64,000 nt of DNA from Plotosus lineatus (Eukaryota; Chordata; Actinopteri; Siluriformes; Plotosidae): contig CM045733.1 in the NCBI GenBank assembly GCA_024760905.1, forward strand, positions 21,341,001 to 21,405,000, given 5' to 3'. A program made the translations under genes and the position numbers. Positions 19,922-30,907 of this stretch are shown piece after piece; position 1 is the first letter of the stretch, and each line of letters begins with the position of its first letter. The notes beneath the pieces are model-generated. The model had not been told where the DNA came from and searched no databases. It saw only the letters and a program-made list of their open reading frames with translations.

Positions 19922-21939
19922 AAAAGGAAGAGTGTCGTGTTGTCTTCAAGGAGGAGTTGAAACAGGCTTTGGGTGGCCAGGAAGTGCTTCCAAATGACTG
20001 GACAACCACAGCAAATGTGATCAGGGACACAGGTAGGAGAGTACTTGGTGTGTCCTCTGGAAGGAAAGTAGATAAGGAGACTTGGTGGTGGAATGAGGAA
20101 GTGCAGGAGTGTGTACAAAGAAAGAGGTTAGCCAAGAAGAAGTGGGACATTGAGAGGACCGAAGAGAGTAAACAGGAGTACAGGGAGACACAGCGTAAGG
20201 CGAAAGTAGCAGTGGCTAAGGCCAAACAGAGGGCATATGATGACTTGTATGATAGGTTGGATAGTAAAGAGGGAGAAAATGATCTATACAGGTTGGCACA
20301 GCAGAGAAATAGAGATGGGAAGGACGTGCAGCAAGTTAGATTGATAAAGGACAGAGAGGGAACTCTATTGACTAATGACAGAAGTGTGCTGGGAAGATGG
20401 AAAGAGTACTTTGAAGAGCTGATGAATGAGGAAAATGAGAGAGAAAAAAGAATAGAAGAGGTAACCATTGAGGAGCAGGATGTAGCAAAGATCAGTAAGG
20501 GTGAAGAGAGAAGGGCATTGAAGAGGATGAAGAATGGAAAGGCAGTTGGTCCTGATGATATACCTGTGGAGGTATGGAAGTGTCTAGGAGAGGTAGCAGT
20601 AGATTTTCTGACAAGAACATTCAACACGGTACTAGAGAGTGAGCAGATGCCGGAGGAGTGGAGGAGAAGTGTGCTGGTGCCCATTTTTAAGAACAAGGGA
20701 GACGTGCAGAGTTGCAGCAACTACAGAGGGATAAAGTTGATGAGCCATACGATGAAGTTATGGGAAAGAATAGTGGAAGATAGACTAAGGACAGAGGTCA
20801 GCATTTGTGAACAACAGTTTGGTTTCATGCCAAGAAAGAGCACCACAGATGCAATGTTTGCCTTGAGGATGTTAATAGAGAAGTACAGAGAAGGTCAGAG
20901 GGAGCTACATTGTGCCTTTGTGGATCTGGAGAAAGCATATGACAGGGTGCCAAGAGAAGAACTGTGGTATTGCATGAGGAAGTCTGGAGTGGCAGAGAAG
21001 TATGTTAGAGTGGTGCAGGACATGTATGAGAGATGTAAGACAGTGGTGAGGTGTGCTGTCGGTGTGACCGACGAATTCAAGGTGGAGGTGGGACTGCATC
21101 AAGGGTCAGCTCTGAGCCCCTTCTTGTTTGCTATGGTGATGGACAGGCTGACAGACGAGGTGAGACAAGAATCTCCATGGACTATGATGTTTGCAGATGA
21201 CATCGTGATCTGAGAGCAGAGAACAAGTGCAGGAAAATCTAGAGAGGTGGAGGTATGCCCTGGAAAGGAGAGGAATGAAGGTTAGCCTCAGAAAATCAGA
21301 ATACATGTGTGTGAATGAGAAGGACCCAGGAGGAACAGTGACGTTACAGGGAGCAGAGATAACGAAGGTGGAGGATTTTAAGTACTTAGGCTCAACAATC
21401 CAGAGCAATGGAGAGTGTGGAAAAGAGGTGAAGAAGCGTGTGCAGGCAGGCTGGAATGGTTGGAGAAAAGTATCCGGTGTGATGTGCGATAGGAGAGTGT
21501 CAGCAAGAATGAAGGGAAAAGTGTACAAGATGGTGGTGAGGCCAGCGATGTTGTATGGCTTAGAAACAGTGGCGCTGAGGAAAAGGCAGGAGGCAGAGCT
21601 GGAGGTAGCGGAGATGAAAATGTTGAGGTTCTCCTAGGAGTAACGAGGATGGATAGGATCAGAAATGAGTATATCAGAGGGACAGCCCACGTAAGATGTT
21701 TTGGAGACAAAGTCAGAGAGGCTAGATTGAGATGGTTTGGACATGTACAGAGGAGGGATAGTGAGTATATTGGCAGTAGGATGCTGAGGTTGGAACTACC
21801 AGGCAGAAGGCCTCGAGGAAGACCGAAGAAGAGATTTATGGATGTGGTGAAGGAAGACATGAAGGTCGTTGGAGTCAGAAAAGAAGATGCGGAGGACAGG
21901 GTGAGGTGGAGGCGGATGATTTGCTGTGGCGACCCCTGA
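19849..21939 (+). pseudogene. RTE LINE reverse transcriptase and C-terminal region (copy B), broken
   Basis: Would copy the LINE RNA into the nicked target. Motifs in order: MKNGKAVGPDDIPVEVWK, VPIFKNKGD and NYRGIKLM, FGFMPRKSTTDA, AFVDLEKAYDRVPREELW (first catalytic Asp region), GLHQGSALSPFLFAMVMDRL, and MMFADDIVI with the FADD catalytic pair. A five-base deletion right after FADDIVI creates a stop; the next frame resumes with RRGMKVSLRKSEYM, EDFKYLGSTI and RPAMLYGLETVAL. A further one-base loss near 21632 leads to the last piece, RWFGHVQRRD ... RRPRGRPKKRF. Despite three to four breaks, most codons are conserved. Confidence 0.92.
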
Positions 21940-21991
21940 AGGGAGCAGCCGAAAGTAAAAGAAGAAGAAGAAGAAGTTGCAGGTTATAGGA

Positions 21992-22212
21992 GTTTGGGAG
22001 GGGGTTGGATTGGATTCATTGGTTTTCTGTTATTTCCTATGGAAATAATTGTCGGGGGGGTGTGAAGGAATACATGTGGAAGAATACGAGGCTAATCGCC
22101 CCTAAAAGGCATTTCCCAAGCAGAGCTCATAAATAAAAAATTTGCTCATTGCTTAGGGCAGATTTTTGGTGGGATTGAAGCTTGTATAATGGAACTCGTA
22201 AGTCAAGGTACC
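21992..22212 (-). mobile_element. Pogo-like element fragment, end CAGTGGTACCTTGACTTACGAG
   Basis: On the minus strand it begins CAGTGGTACCTTGACTTACGAG, preceded by TA, and contains a TTATTTCCTATGGAAATAATT segment resembling the one at 17680-17700. It directly abuts the RTE copy B duplication, so copy B may have landed in or beside it. Confidence 0.5.
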
Positions 22213-22734
22213 ACTGTATATCCATAATAATTGGGACCACTGCTTCGTATTAGTAGTTGTAGCTCATAGTAGTTGTAATCTCTCTAAAATTTCTCACGTT
22301 CAGCTCTATATGCCCCTGTCAACAGTCATCTTAGGACACAGATGTAGTATGGGTTGACATAGGTTGCTTCTTCAAGTGAACGACATGAGTCCTCATCCCA
22401 TATTCCTATGGAAACCAGCATTGTGGCTGGGAGTAGCAGATGCAAAAATGCAGTTGTGTGCTTGGGGTGGGATCCCCTTAATAGTCTAGGGTAAACTTGA
22501 CCCACCAATGATTGAAAAACATTCTTGTACCCAGAGAGATCCCAGGGAGTATCCCTAATAAATAGTCCTACCTATGGGCCAAATAGGAAACCTAGCTATG
22601 GGTTAAATAGTGCAGAGCGACTGCAACCTACAGCAGATAAGTGTCATAGAATTCCAATGGAGGAAGGGCAAATTAGGAGTAAGTCTTCTAGTGGCCTGTA
22701 GTCAAAGATTGTAGGAACTGGAACCACAACTTCT
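22213..22734. other. Unassigned sequence
   Basis: No gene or repeat recognised. Confidence 0.4.
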
Positions 22735-25433
22735 AAATAAGCAAAGCAAAGGAAAGAGAAATGGCCAATCCAAATGACACTAGGGTTGAAGTCCCTAACT
22801 TAACATCTGAAGATTCCATCAATTCTATGAAAGCTTCTGATCTGTTGTCCACAAAACTGGAAGGAAGGGACAGCATGGAAGATAGTAGAGCTGGAACAAG
22901 AAAACTCTTGCATTTCAAGAAAGTGGTTGTAGTTTTGGGCCATTAGTGTGCGAAAAATAATGCAAAATCAGAGAAATGAAGAACTTGCACATATTTTTGG
23001 AAGTCTTGACATAGAAATTGTAGGGATACAGGAGCATCTAAATATGCAATAGGAAGCCATCAAATATTAATCCCTTCTTGGGAGTCCACTGATTACAGCA
23101 TCGGCTTGGCAGAATGACTCAGGAGCTGCAACTGGAGGTGTTGCAACTGGAGTAATTATGACCAGCAAAGCAGCTATGAAGTGTAAAGGATGTGTAAGAT
23201 CATGCTCCAGGAGGACTCTAGTACCTTCATAGGAAATCCATCTCGAACAGTAATAGTCACGTACTCTTCAATAAATGTGGCACCAGCAGAGAAAATAGAA
23301 AAACAATACTAAGACCTTCGAAGAGCAATTGAGTCCGTCCAAGCTCACGATGTGATAGCAATCACTGGTGTCTTCAATGTTTACATAGGGGATGCAAACG
23401 GTATATTTACATTCCATAAGGAAACAAACAGAAATGGGCATCTGCCAGTAGAACTAGCAATGTAAAAGAATTTAGAAATTACAAACACTAGTTAATAGAA
23501 GAACAGGAAAAAGTTATGGACATACATGACCCTTAGTGGAGGGAAGTACCAACTGGACTACATACTGGTAGGAAGGAAATATTGAAACAGTGTAACCAAT
23601 ACACATGTATGCAGCACTTTTGCAACCGTTGGGTCTGACCACAGAATAGTCTCAGCTAAACTGCATCTCAGCATACGAGCCAATGGGAAAGCCACCCTAA
23701 GGAAGGTAAAGTATGACTGCAGGCAACCCAGGTGGAATGCCAAGATGCAGGAGACGTACAATATAGCAGTAAGGAATAGATTTGAAATACTACTTGACAA
23801 GAATGAAAAGGCTACATATAAAATATGGACATATCATCACTGCCATTACCACACAAATAGAGAAAATAGAAAAGACAAACAAGGAAAACAACTGCACAAG
23901 GAGTTGGAAAGAATCAACGGACTGGAAGAAGATCAGCCAGGCAAGGCCAAATAGATGGAAATACCCAACAGGAGAGAGTGAACAATTGGTTCAATCACTT
24001 CAAAAAGATTCTGGGTACACCTCCCCAGATAGAAGATGAAGAAGAGGACATATTGTTATAATATAAGACCTCAACTTAAGGAAAGACCCTTTTGACATGT
24101 ATGAATATAAGAAGACAATGAAGTCTATCAAAGGGAAAAAGCTGTGGAGAGGATGGTATAACACCAGAAGTGATGAGGAGATGCCATCTTAGGGGCATCA
24201 TCTTTAGTTATTGCAATGATGCTTTCATGAACAATCAAAAGCCAGACCAATGGTCCATATTAAACATTGTACTGATTCCAAAATCTGGTAACCTAAGTAT
24301 TGGAGTAAATTGTAAAGGAATCAGCCTGAGCTCAATTGTTGCCAAAATATATAACAGAATAATCAAAATCATATTAGGGCACAAATTTACAAGCATCTCA
24401 TGTACAACTAGAATGTTTTTGAGCCAATGTATGGGACGGTAAACCAGATTTTTGGCCTAAGCAGGATACTTGAGGGAGTAGGGAATACAACCTGCCCGCT
24501 ATAGTGACAGTCATTGACTTTAAGAAAGTCTTTGACTCAATCCATTGAGGAAAAATGCTTAAAATACTCAATGCTTATGGAATTCCTGAAACACTTGTCG
24601 AAGCAATAGAAACCATGCATAGAGGAATCAAGGCTATCAGCAGATAGGGAAACCAAGCTATTTGACATCACTTCAGGGGTCCTACAAGGTAATACCCTGG
24701 CCCCATATTTATTTATTGTATTTTGGATTATGCATTGAAGAAGGCAATTCATCAATCAAGAGTTAATAAGGTCTATCTGCCATTTCAAATGGGAGCTAGA
24801 CCTTTTAATTCTCGGTTGACGAATTGATGGAAAAGAATATTAGTTGAGCTTTAAGATCAAGAATAGAAAAAGAAGACACTCCCCATCTGACTACATTACT
24901 CTGCTGGACTTTGTAGATGATATCGCATTGTTCTCTGATGAAATACAGCATGCCCAGCAGTTATTGTATAGAATTGAGGAAGCAATGGGTAGTGTTGATC
25001 TTTGAAAGCAAAGGAAGCAAAGAAAACTTAAAGTGATGGCTTTCAATCAAGATTAAGAAATAAACATATATGCTGTAGCTGGAACAAGGCTTGAAACCGT
25101 ATATGACAATCGCTACTTGGGGTGATGTACAACACTAAGGCTCACCTGAAGACATGAAAACATAGCTTGGAGAGCCATCTAGAAATCCAGCCTCCGTACC
25201 AAACTCAAGTAAAGATTTCTGACAGCTACAGGGAAGTCAGTCCTTCTGTATGGATGTGAGACATGGAGCCTTAGCAAAAGACATGAGAGGGGCTAGATGG
25301 ATGCTATAACAGGATGCCTGGGAAAGCATCAAACATCCACAGGTCACACCACGTCACCAATGAAGAACTTTATGGTGAGTGCCACAAGATCCCTGAGAAG
25401 ATCATACAGAGACTCTTAAACTGGATGGCCACC

Positions 25434-25485
<52 letters not shown>

Positions 25486-25486
25486 A
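25434..25486. repeat. (ATC)n microsatellite at a SINE end
   Basis: About 17 units. Its position between the SINE-A3 tail and the host LINE suggests it began as the SINE's 3' tail. Confidence 0.9.
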
Positions 25487-25791
25487 TCTTATCCGCGTAG
25501 GGTAGTGTAGCAATTGGTCTCTTCCAGAGAAGATTAACCGGGACTCAGGAACGCTTGCTACTTGTCCCCAGAAACACGCTGACGGCTTTGCAGCCTACTC
25601 TTTTTACGAAAGTCAGCAATGGTTCTTTTACATGCCTCTCACCATAGTCAGTGAGAGACATGGCACGCCTTTGATAACCCAGTTAGCTGCACTGGGGGGA
25701 CAGTGACAACCCTGTGGGGAATCGAACCCTCAACCTTAGGATCAGTGATCCTGCACCCTACCCACTAGACCACCACTGCCCCAAGGACCAC
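25436..25791 (-). mobile_element. SINE-A3: head A joined to a third tail ending in (GAT)n
   Basis: On the minus strand, head A and the common body (to GCCGTCAGCGTGTTTCTGG) are followed by a tail not seen elsewhere in the window: ACAAGTAGCAAGCGTTCCTG ... CTACCCTACGCGGATAAGAT and a long (GAT)n run at 25434-25485. The host LINE flanks resemble each other, GGCCACCTCAT at the left and GGACCACTTCAT at the right, a likely decayed target duplication enclosing head, tail and repeat. Confidence 0.65.
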
Positions 25792-25994
25792 TTCATAAGA
25801 CACCAAGAGGAGGTGGCTTCAACTTTGATCCTCTGGACTCCAGACAGAGGCCACAGAGGGTAAGGAAGATCAGCCACTATATTGTAGATATGTTGAAGCG
25901 ATACACTGGACTGAAGGTGGAAGAACTGAGGAATATCATAATGGACAGAAAGGAGTGGATGGCCATCAGTGGGACCAGGGAGAAAATCCCAACC

Positions 25995-26040
<46 letters not shown>

Positions 26041-26483
26041 ATATATTTGGTTTAGCTTAATTATATTCTATAAAATCCTAAGTACTGTACATAATAAATG
26101 TAGGGTCTGTACTCTGGACTAAAGGAAACTATAACTGCAAGGTCAAACCTTTTGACCCCTGAGAGAACTGAGTTGACTATTTAGTGCTGTTTTTCTCTTG
26201 TGAAGATTGATACCATGAACATTTCAGCACAACTCATTGTCTCAGCCAGGGGTTTACGTTCTTGTCCGATACATAAAAAGTAGCGCCACTAATCATATTC
26301 AACACATCAACGTTTGTGTGAAACAAAAATCAACTACCATAATTAAAATATAAATTTCAACGAGATTTGAACTCTATTGAGTCATATGTATAAGTGTGCC
26401 TACTTGTACTCTGGACTTCTACATAAAAAGGCTTACTGTTGTTTTGGTTTTCAGGGACTTCATCACAAAATATTCTCTGTACA

Positions 26484-26822
26484 GTTCATTTTCTGTAACC
26501 ACTTAATCCTATTTAGGGTCGTGGGGAGGCTGGTGCTCATCCCAGCCAACTCCGGGCGAGGCCAGAGTACACCCTGGACAGCTCGCCAGGCCATCGCAGG
26601 GCAGAAACACGCCGACAGCTTTGCAGCCTACTCTTGTCGAAAGTCAGCAATGGTTCTTTTATATGAACCTCACACCATAGACAGTGAGAGACATGACCGG
26701 CCTTTGGTAACCCAGTTAGCTACACTGGGGGGACAGTGACAACCCTGTGGAGAGTGGAACTTGAACCCCCAACCTTTGGATCAGCGATCCAGTGCCCTAT
26801 ACCACTAGACCACCACTGCCCC
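26484..26822 (-). mobile_element. SINE-A2 (head A plus tail 2) with perfect duplication
   Basis: A perfect 13-base duplication TATTCTCTGTACA flanks it (26471-26483 and 26823-26835). On the minus strand it has head A (GGGCAGTGGTGGTCTAGTGG, box B GGTTCAAGTTCC), the common body, GGCGTGTTTCTGCCCTGCGA and then tail 2 (GGCGAGCTGTCCAGGGTGTAC ... AAGTGGTTACAGAAAATGAA). The single duplication around the whole shows the hybrid retroposed as one unit. Confidence 0.92.
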
Positions 26823-26835
26823 TATTCTCTGTACA

Positions 26836-27800
26836 AAAACAGATAATTTAGAAACTTATGTCTTAAATAATATTTTTACATTTGAACTTGTACTGTTAAA
26901 ATAAACTGAGTGTTTGCAAATGTTCAAACTTCAAACATATAATATAAATCATTAAGTCATGGCAGCCTGTGCTTAAAATGATCTTGGGAGTAATAATAGT
27001 TTTCCAGAAGGTCTTTTTTATTTTATGTTTTTGTAATTTGGCATTCCTGGGTGTGTATTTTTACATGCTTCTTCATTTTGAAGACTGTCCTATTAATCCA
27101 GCTTTTGTATTTTATGATGAGCAGATGGTCCGGTTTTGATTGGACGTAAATGCAGGCTCAGCGGTCCTGTGAAAGCTCCCACACATTGTTCTGTGTGACC
27201 TTTACTGTGAAATTGCCTCCAAAGCTTTGTTGTTTTTTTGTCTAACTGTTCTGCATGTCACAGCAGTTCCGATCGAGAAGCTTGCAAAAGGAAAGGTGGA
27301 TCGACTGAAATCATGCGTTTCAAGTTGGCAAAATCCTGCTGAGTCATTAAACTGTAGATTATCAGTGTGTGTTTTGGGTTAATATTGTACATCTGCCTAC
27401 AGCAGCTGCTGAACCTGATAGATTATTGACATATCCCAGTAACTTTAAAAATCAGGACACCTCTTAGTACTAAATATGCTTTTAAACTTACATATTTTTG
27501 AACAAATAAATCTTTATCAGTGACCTCCCTGGGCCACCACCAATTCTAGCAAAACTTCACTCATGAATGAAATGGATGAGACGAAATGAATGACTCATTA
27601 AAACTGGAAAGAATTTTAGCTTGACATTGAATCTGATATAACATGAGAAATTGTGGTTCTGTCCACAATAACACACATGTTTAACATATTTTATAGTAGA
27701 GAATGTAATGTAATGCTAGTCTATCAAATCTATCGATCACTGTTGACTCATGTTCTTTTATATGTCACTATGGGTATTATAGTGTATATATACAACTGTA
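26836..27800. other. Unassigned, apparently single-copy sequence
   Basis: No repeat family or exon recognised. It is one of the longer stretches free of visible repeats. Confidence 0.45.
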
Positions 27801-28035
27801 CGTCCTAAATAATTGTGGGGAAGAGAGTTAATATTACCAGTAGTGAAAAGTCATGTTCAGAGTCTATTAGCGCAAATCTGGGTTCATTTAAATCTTCATC
27901 AGCAAGAAGGAGGGGCTTCCAAGATGAAGACTCCAGCCAGCATCAGCACACCAGGACAGATCACAGGACTCAGAAAGCAGAAGGATCAGGATCACTGGCA
28001 TCCCAGAAGGAGAATATGTACCTCAACAAAAACAG

Positions 28036-28081
<46 letters not shown>

Positions 28082-28160
28082 GTTGTTATGTATACTGTAC
28101 ACACAAAAGTGTAATGGAAATAGAATATTTTATTATTGCTGAGAGTCACAGATCTGTTCT
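27801..28160 (+). repeat. Dispersed repeat R1, copy 3
   Basis: Matches the minus strand of 8400-8760: ACCAGTAGTGAAAAGTCATG, GGGGCTTCCAAGATGAAGAC, AGCATCAGCACACCAGGACA, (GA)n, then TGGAAATAGAATATTTTATT. The GA tract is at about 28037-28079. Frames across it are repeat-derived. Confidence 0.75.
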
Positions 28161-28179
28161 TTTACCTAATAAAAAGCTA

Positions 28180-28321
28180 TTAACAAAATGCTCCACTAAA
28201 CAAGTGAGTTTTCAGCCTTGTATTAAAAACGGACACTGTGTCTGTGTCCCGAACATTAAATGGAAGGTTAATCCATAACTGTGGGACTTTATAAGAGAAA
28301 GCTCTAACCCCTGCAGTAGTC

Positions 28322-28365
<44 letters not shown>

Positions 28366-29520
28366 GTTCAAGGTACAGTGGTACCTCGGTTCTCGACCAC
28401 AATTCATTCTAGCTAGCTGGTCGAATTCTGATTTGTTCGATTTCTGAATGTATTTTCCCATTACAAATAATGTAAATGGTCTTAATCCATTCCGTCGTCT
28501 TTTGAACAGAAGTTAACGGTACCATAACTCATACCATAGGTCCCCAAATTAAGTGAAAAATTATTGAATACAGTACACTAAAATAAAAACCACACTACAG
28601 TGAAAGCATAAGAACAATAAAGATAAGAATTTTTACCTTTGTGGTAGTGAGCATTTGGCATACGTACATGTTGGAGAGGGAGAGAGGAGGAGGATCCCCT
28701 TCCATAATAGCTTCAGGTGAATCAGCCAAAGGTGTTTTTTTTTTCTTGCTACTCACTTTTGCATGGATGACTCTTCTTCAGGATGCCCCTTTCTTTTCTT
28801 GAAGAACATTTCTAACGTGGCTTGTTTCTGCCTTCTTTTCAAAACCTTACGGAAGTGGCTCATGACTTCATTGTTAAAGGTGTTCACAGCACTGCTACCT
28901 TTAACTTTATCAGGGTGATACAGCTCAACACCTTACGGACTTCCAGACTTCCAGAAAGAGTGCATTTCCCCTCCCTCTTGGTCTTGTTTTTTTCTTGTTT
29001 TTTTAGCATTCGACTTCCTGATTTTGGTTGACTTCTGGGATAAAAAAAAATCCTAGATTTTTTTGGTTGAATTCAAATTTTTTTGACCTCTAATGCATTC
29101 GAGTACCAACGTTCAACTGTATCATAAAGCATACTGCACCTTTGCTAGTTTAAAGGATTTAGGTGCATTACCAGTGGTTAAAGAAGAATTTATGACATTT
29201 AATAAAGGGTTAATCACTTCTTGATTGAGCTCTGCGAGAATTGATAATTCTGGAAGATTAGTAATGAAATTGTGTGCAGTTGTTGATGTAAATGTATGTT
29301 TAATGTGATAATGTGGCGAGGTGTATATATTGGTTCTAAGAGACATTGTAAGCATGATAAGATAATGATCTGAAATAGTTTCTGACTGTGGAACTGTGAC
29401 AATATTTTCAAAATGTAATCCAAGAATTAGTATTAAATTAAGAGTGGCCAGCTTTCTGAATTCTAATTTACCCCGAATGAATCTAAGATAGATACAAACG
29501 CTGTTCTTAAAATATGCCAA
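28180..29520 (-). mobile_element. CR1/L2/Rex1-like LINE remnant, internally deleted and split
   Basis: On the minus strand, 29520-29122 encodes the end of an endonuclease (VPQSETISDHYLIM, with the SDH catalytic His motif) running into a reverse transcriptase start (SLTTGNAPKSFKLAKVQ). The last piece, at 28322-28180, encodes a typical LINE C terminus (AFSYKVPQLWINLP ... FNTRLKTHLF). Nearly all the catalytic reverse transcriptase is missing. A pogo-like element (28376-29119) and an (ATT)n run (28320-28366) lie between the two parts. Confidence 0.72.
28376..29119 (-). mobile_element. Pogo/Tigger-like element, 744 bases
   Basis: Ends CAGTGGTACCTCGGTTCTCGA (left) and its near-complement (right), with TA on both sides (28374-28375 and 29120-29121). 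On the minus strand a remnant of a transposase C terminus is readable (AVNTFNNEVMSHFRKVLKRR and QATLEMFFKKRK), a pattern known from Tigger-type proteins. The catalytic core is absent, so this is an internally deleted copy that would depend on another element's transposase. It interrupts a LINE remnant. Confidence 0.8.
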
Positions 29521-29606
29521 TATGTATAGGGTTGGATTTTAACTTAGCATGGAGTAGGCCTGCACCATGCAAAGCACACTTCAGCAAGTCTTTCATGGTT
29601 AAAATT

Positions 29607-29930
29607 CATCCATTCATTTTCTGTATTCGCTTAATCCTAATTAGGGTTACAGGGAGGCTGGTGCCCATCCCAACTCCAGGCTAGGGCATTGGATATCCTG
29701 GAAAGCTCGCCATGCCATCGCAGGGCAGAAACACAGTAGCCTACTCTTGTCAAAAGTCACCAATGGTTCTTTTACACGCCTGATGAGATAGACAATGAGA
29801 GACATGGCCGGCCTTTGATAACCCAGTTAGCTGTACCAGGGGACAGTGACAACTTGATGAGAGTGGGGTTTGAACCCCCAGCCTTAGGATCAGTGATCCA
29901 GCACCTTTACCGCCAGGCCCCCACTGCCCT
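29607..29930 (-). mobile_element. SINE-A2 with duplication
   Basis: An 11-base duplication TGGTTAAAATT flanks it (29596-29606 and 29931-29941). Head A and tail 2 are arranged as at 26484-26822; the body has a deletion, with ACAGTAGCCTACTCTTGTC in place of the longer form. Confidence 0.88.
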
Positions 29931-30033
29931 TGGTTAAAATTTGTTACAAATAAATAAATAAAGAGATCATTATTATCAACTGTTGCATGAACAATGAAAA
30001 TCAGTACAGTATTACCAAAAAAGTATTGCAGTG

Positions 30034-30502
30034 ATCCCTTGCTACTTCGTGATTCAGTTTCTGTGGCTTTAGTGCATCGTGGGTTTTTCAAAAATATTCT
30101 TCGAAAAATATAAAAATAAGGAAATTAAGAAAAAATAGGGGAAAAGTTAAGGAAAATGCCACAAAACAAGGTCAATGTTGAAAAAAAACAAAAAAAAAAA
30201 ACAACCCCTCCCAACAAAACTACTTACATTTTTATGTGAGTTGCGCATCTGAGTGTGTGTGCGCGCACATCTGTCTGTATGTTGTGTGTATTTATATTTT
30301 ATTTATATCTTGTGCATTATTTTTGAATGTTGAATTGATATTATAAGCATTTATAGTGTTTAATATGTATTTATTGATATTATAAACACATATACATGTA
30401 CGTATACATCAGTCAGGGAGGTCGGTCCTGCTTCACGGAAGTCGGTTGTGGCGGGGGAGTCTCGGTCCATATTAACTGCAGAAAGTGAGGGAGCCCTGTA
30501 TA
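30034..30502 (+). mobile_element. Pogo-like MITE (P2 family), copy 1
   Basis: The left end CAGTGATCCCTTGCTACTTCG and right end AAAGTGAGGGAGCCCTG are degenerate inverted ends with TA next to each. Much of the inside (30240-30500: TGTGCGCGCACATCTG, TTATTGATATTATAAACACA, AGTCTCGGTCCATATTAACT) recurs inverted at 62821-63095. Confidence 0.65.
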
Positions 30503-30537
30503 TCAATATTATTTATGAATAAATAAATAAATAAAAA

Positions 30538-30850
30538 TTATAGATGTGGTGGCACACCAATGTAGTGGTTAGCACGTCCACCACACAGCAAAAAGGCCGG
30601 CTTGGGCGTCTCTATGTGAAGTTTGCATATTCTCTCCCTGCTTGCATGGGTTTCCTCCTCATACTCCAATTTCCTCCCCAGTCGAAAAACATACACATGT
30701 GAGTGGAAATGGTTGTGTGAGTGTTGGCTCTGCATGTCCTGGCAAGCTGACTAGGTGTACCCCACCCTCGCCCAGAGTCAGCTGAGATGGGTGTCAGCTT
30801 CCCCATCAACCTAACTGGGATAAAGCAGTCTATATAAGTGAGTGAATGAT
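30538..30850 (+). mobile_element. SINE-B, full length but diverged
   Basis: Head B at the left (GTGGTGGCACACCAATGTAG, GGTTAGCACGTCC, CACACAGCAAAAAGG), the GTTTGCATATTCTCTCCC body, and tail 2 at the right (GGCAAGCTGACTAGGTGTACC through ATAAGTGAGTGAATGA). Box B is damaged (GGCTTGGGCGTC), so it is probably no longer transcribed. Confidence 0.82.
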
Positions 30851-30868
30851 AAAATCTAGAAATTTCAC

Positions 30869-30872
<4 letters not shown>

Positions 30873-30906
<34 letters not shown>
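30873..30906. repeat. (TG)n microsatellite
   Basis: Seventeen uninterrupted units. Confidence 0.95.

Positions 30907-30907
<1 letters not shown>

Larger units (their letters stand above)
18820..21974 (+). mobile_element. RTE-clade LINE copy B, full length (3.16 kb) with target duplication
   Basis: A perfect 17-base target-site duplication, AGTTGCAGGTTATAGGA, flanks it at 18803-18819 and 21975-21991. The 5' end is ATGCAGCCATGAGG, followed by a leader of about 130 bases; the 3' end is GATTTGCTGTGGCGACCCCTG ... GCAGCCGAAAG and a short (GAA)n tail. Length, one long endonuclease/reverse-transcriptase reading frame and a simple-repeat tail fit the RTE clade. The exact duplication suggests fairly recent insertion, but the coding frame has four breaks. 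It is the reference copy for this family here. Confidence 0.93.
22735..26042 (+). mobile_element. Old non-LTR retrotransposon (LINE), heavily mutated, GAT-tailed
   Basis: Pieces of a LINE protein occur in order across broken frames: an endonuclease start with DIEIVGIQEH (about 23010), LDYILVGRKYW and GSDHRIVSAKL (23555-23660), a reverse transcriptase with VLIPKSGNLSIG and CKGISLSSIV (24270-24340), VIDFKKVFDSIH (24510), LLDFVDDIALFSDE (24900), LYGCETWSL (25245), and a C-terminal MLKRYTGLKVEELRN (25885). The 3' end runs into (GAT)n at 25995-26042, probably its simple-repeat tail. It is distinct from and much older than the RTE copies; the clade is unassigned. A SINE interrupts it at about 25436-25791. 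Confidence 0.78.

Noticed and set aside
16644..21939. Host genes such as 'craniofacial development protein 2-like' or 'reverse transcriptase-like protein'.
   Set aside because: They are parts of RTE LINE copies with leader, tail and target duplication, and frames are broken.
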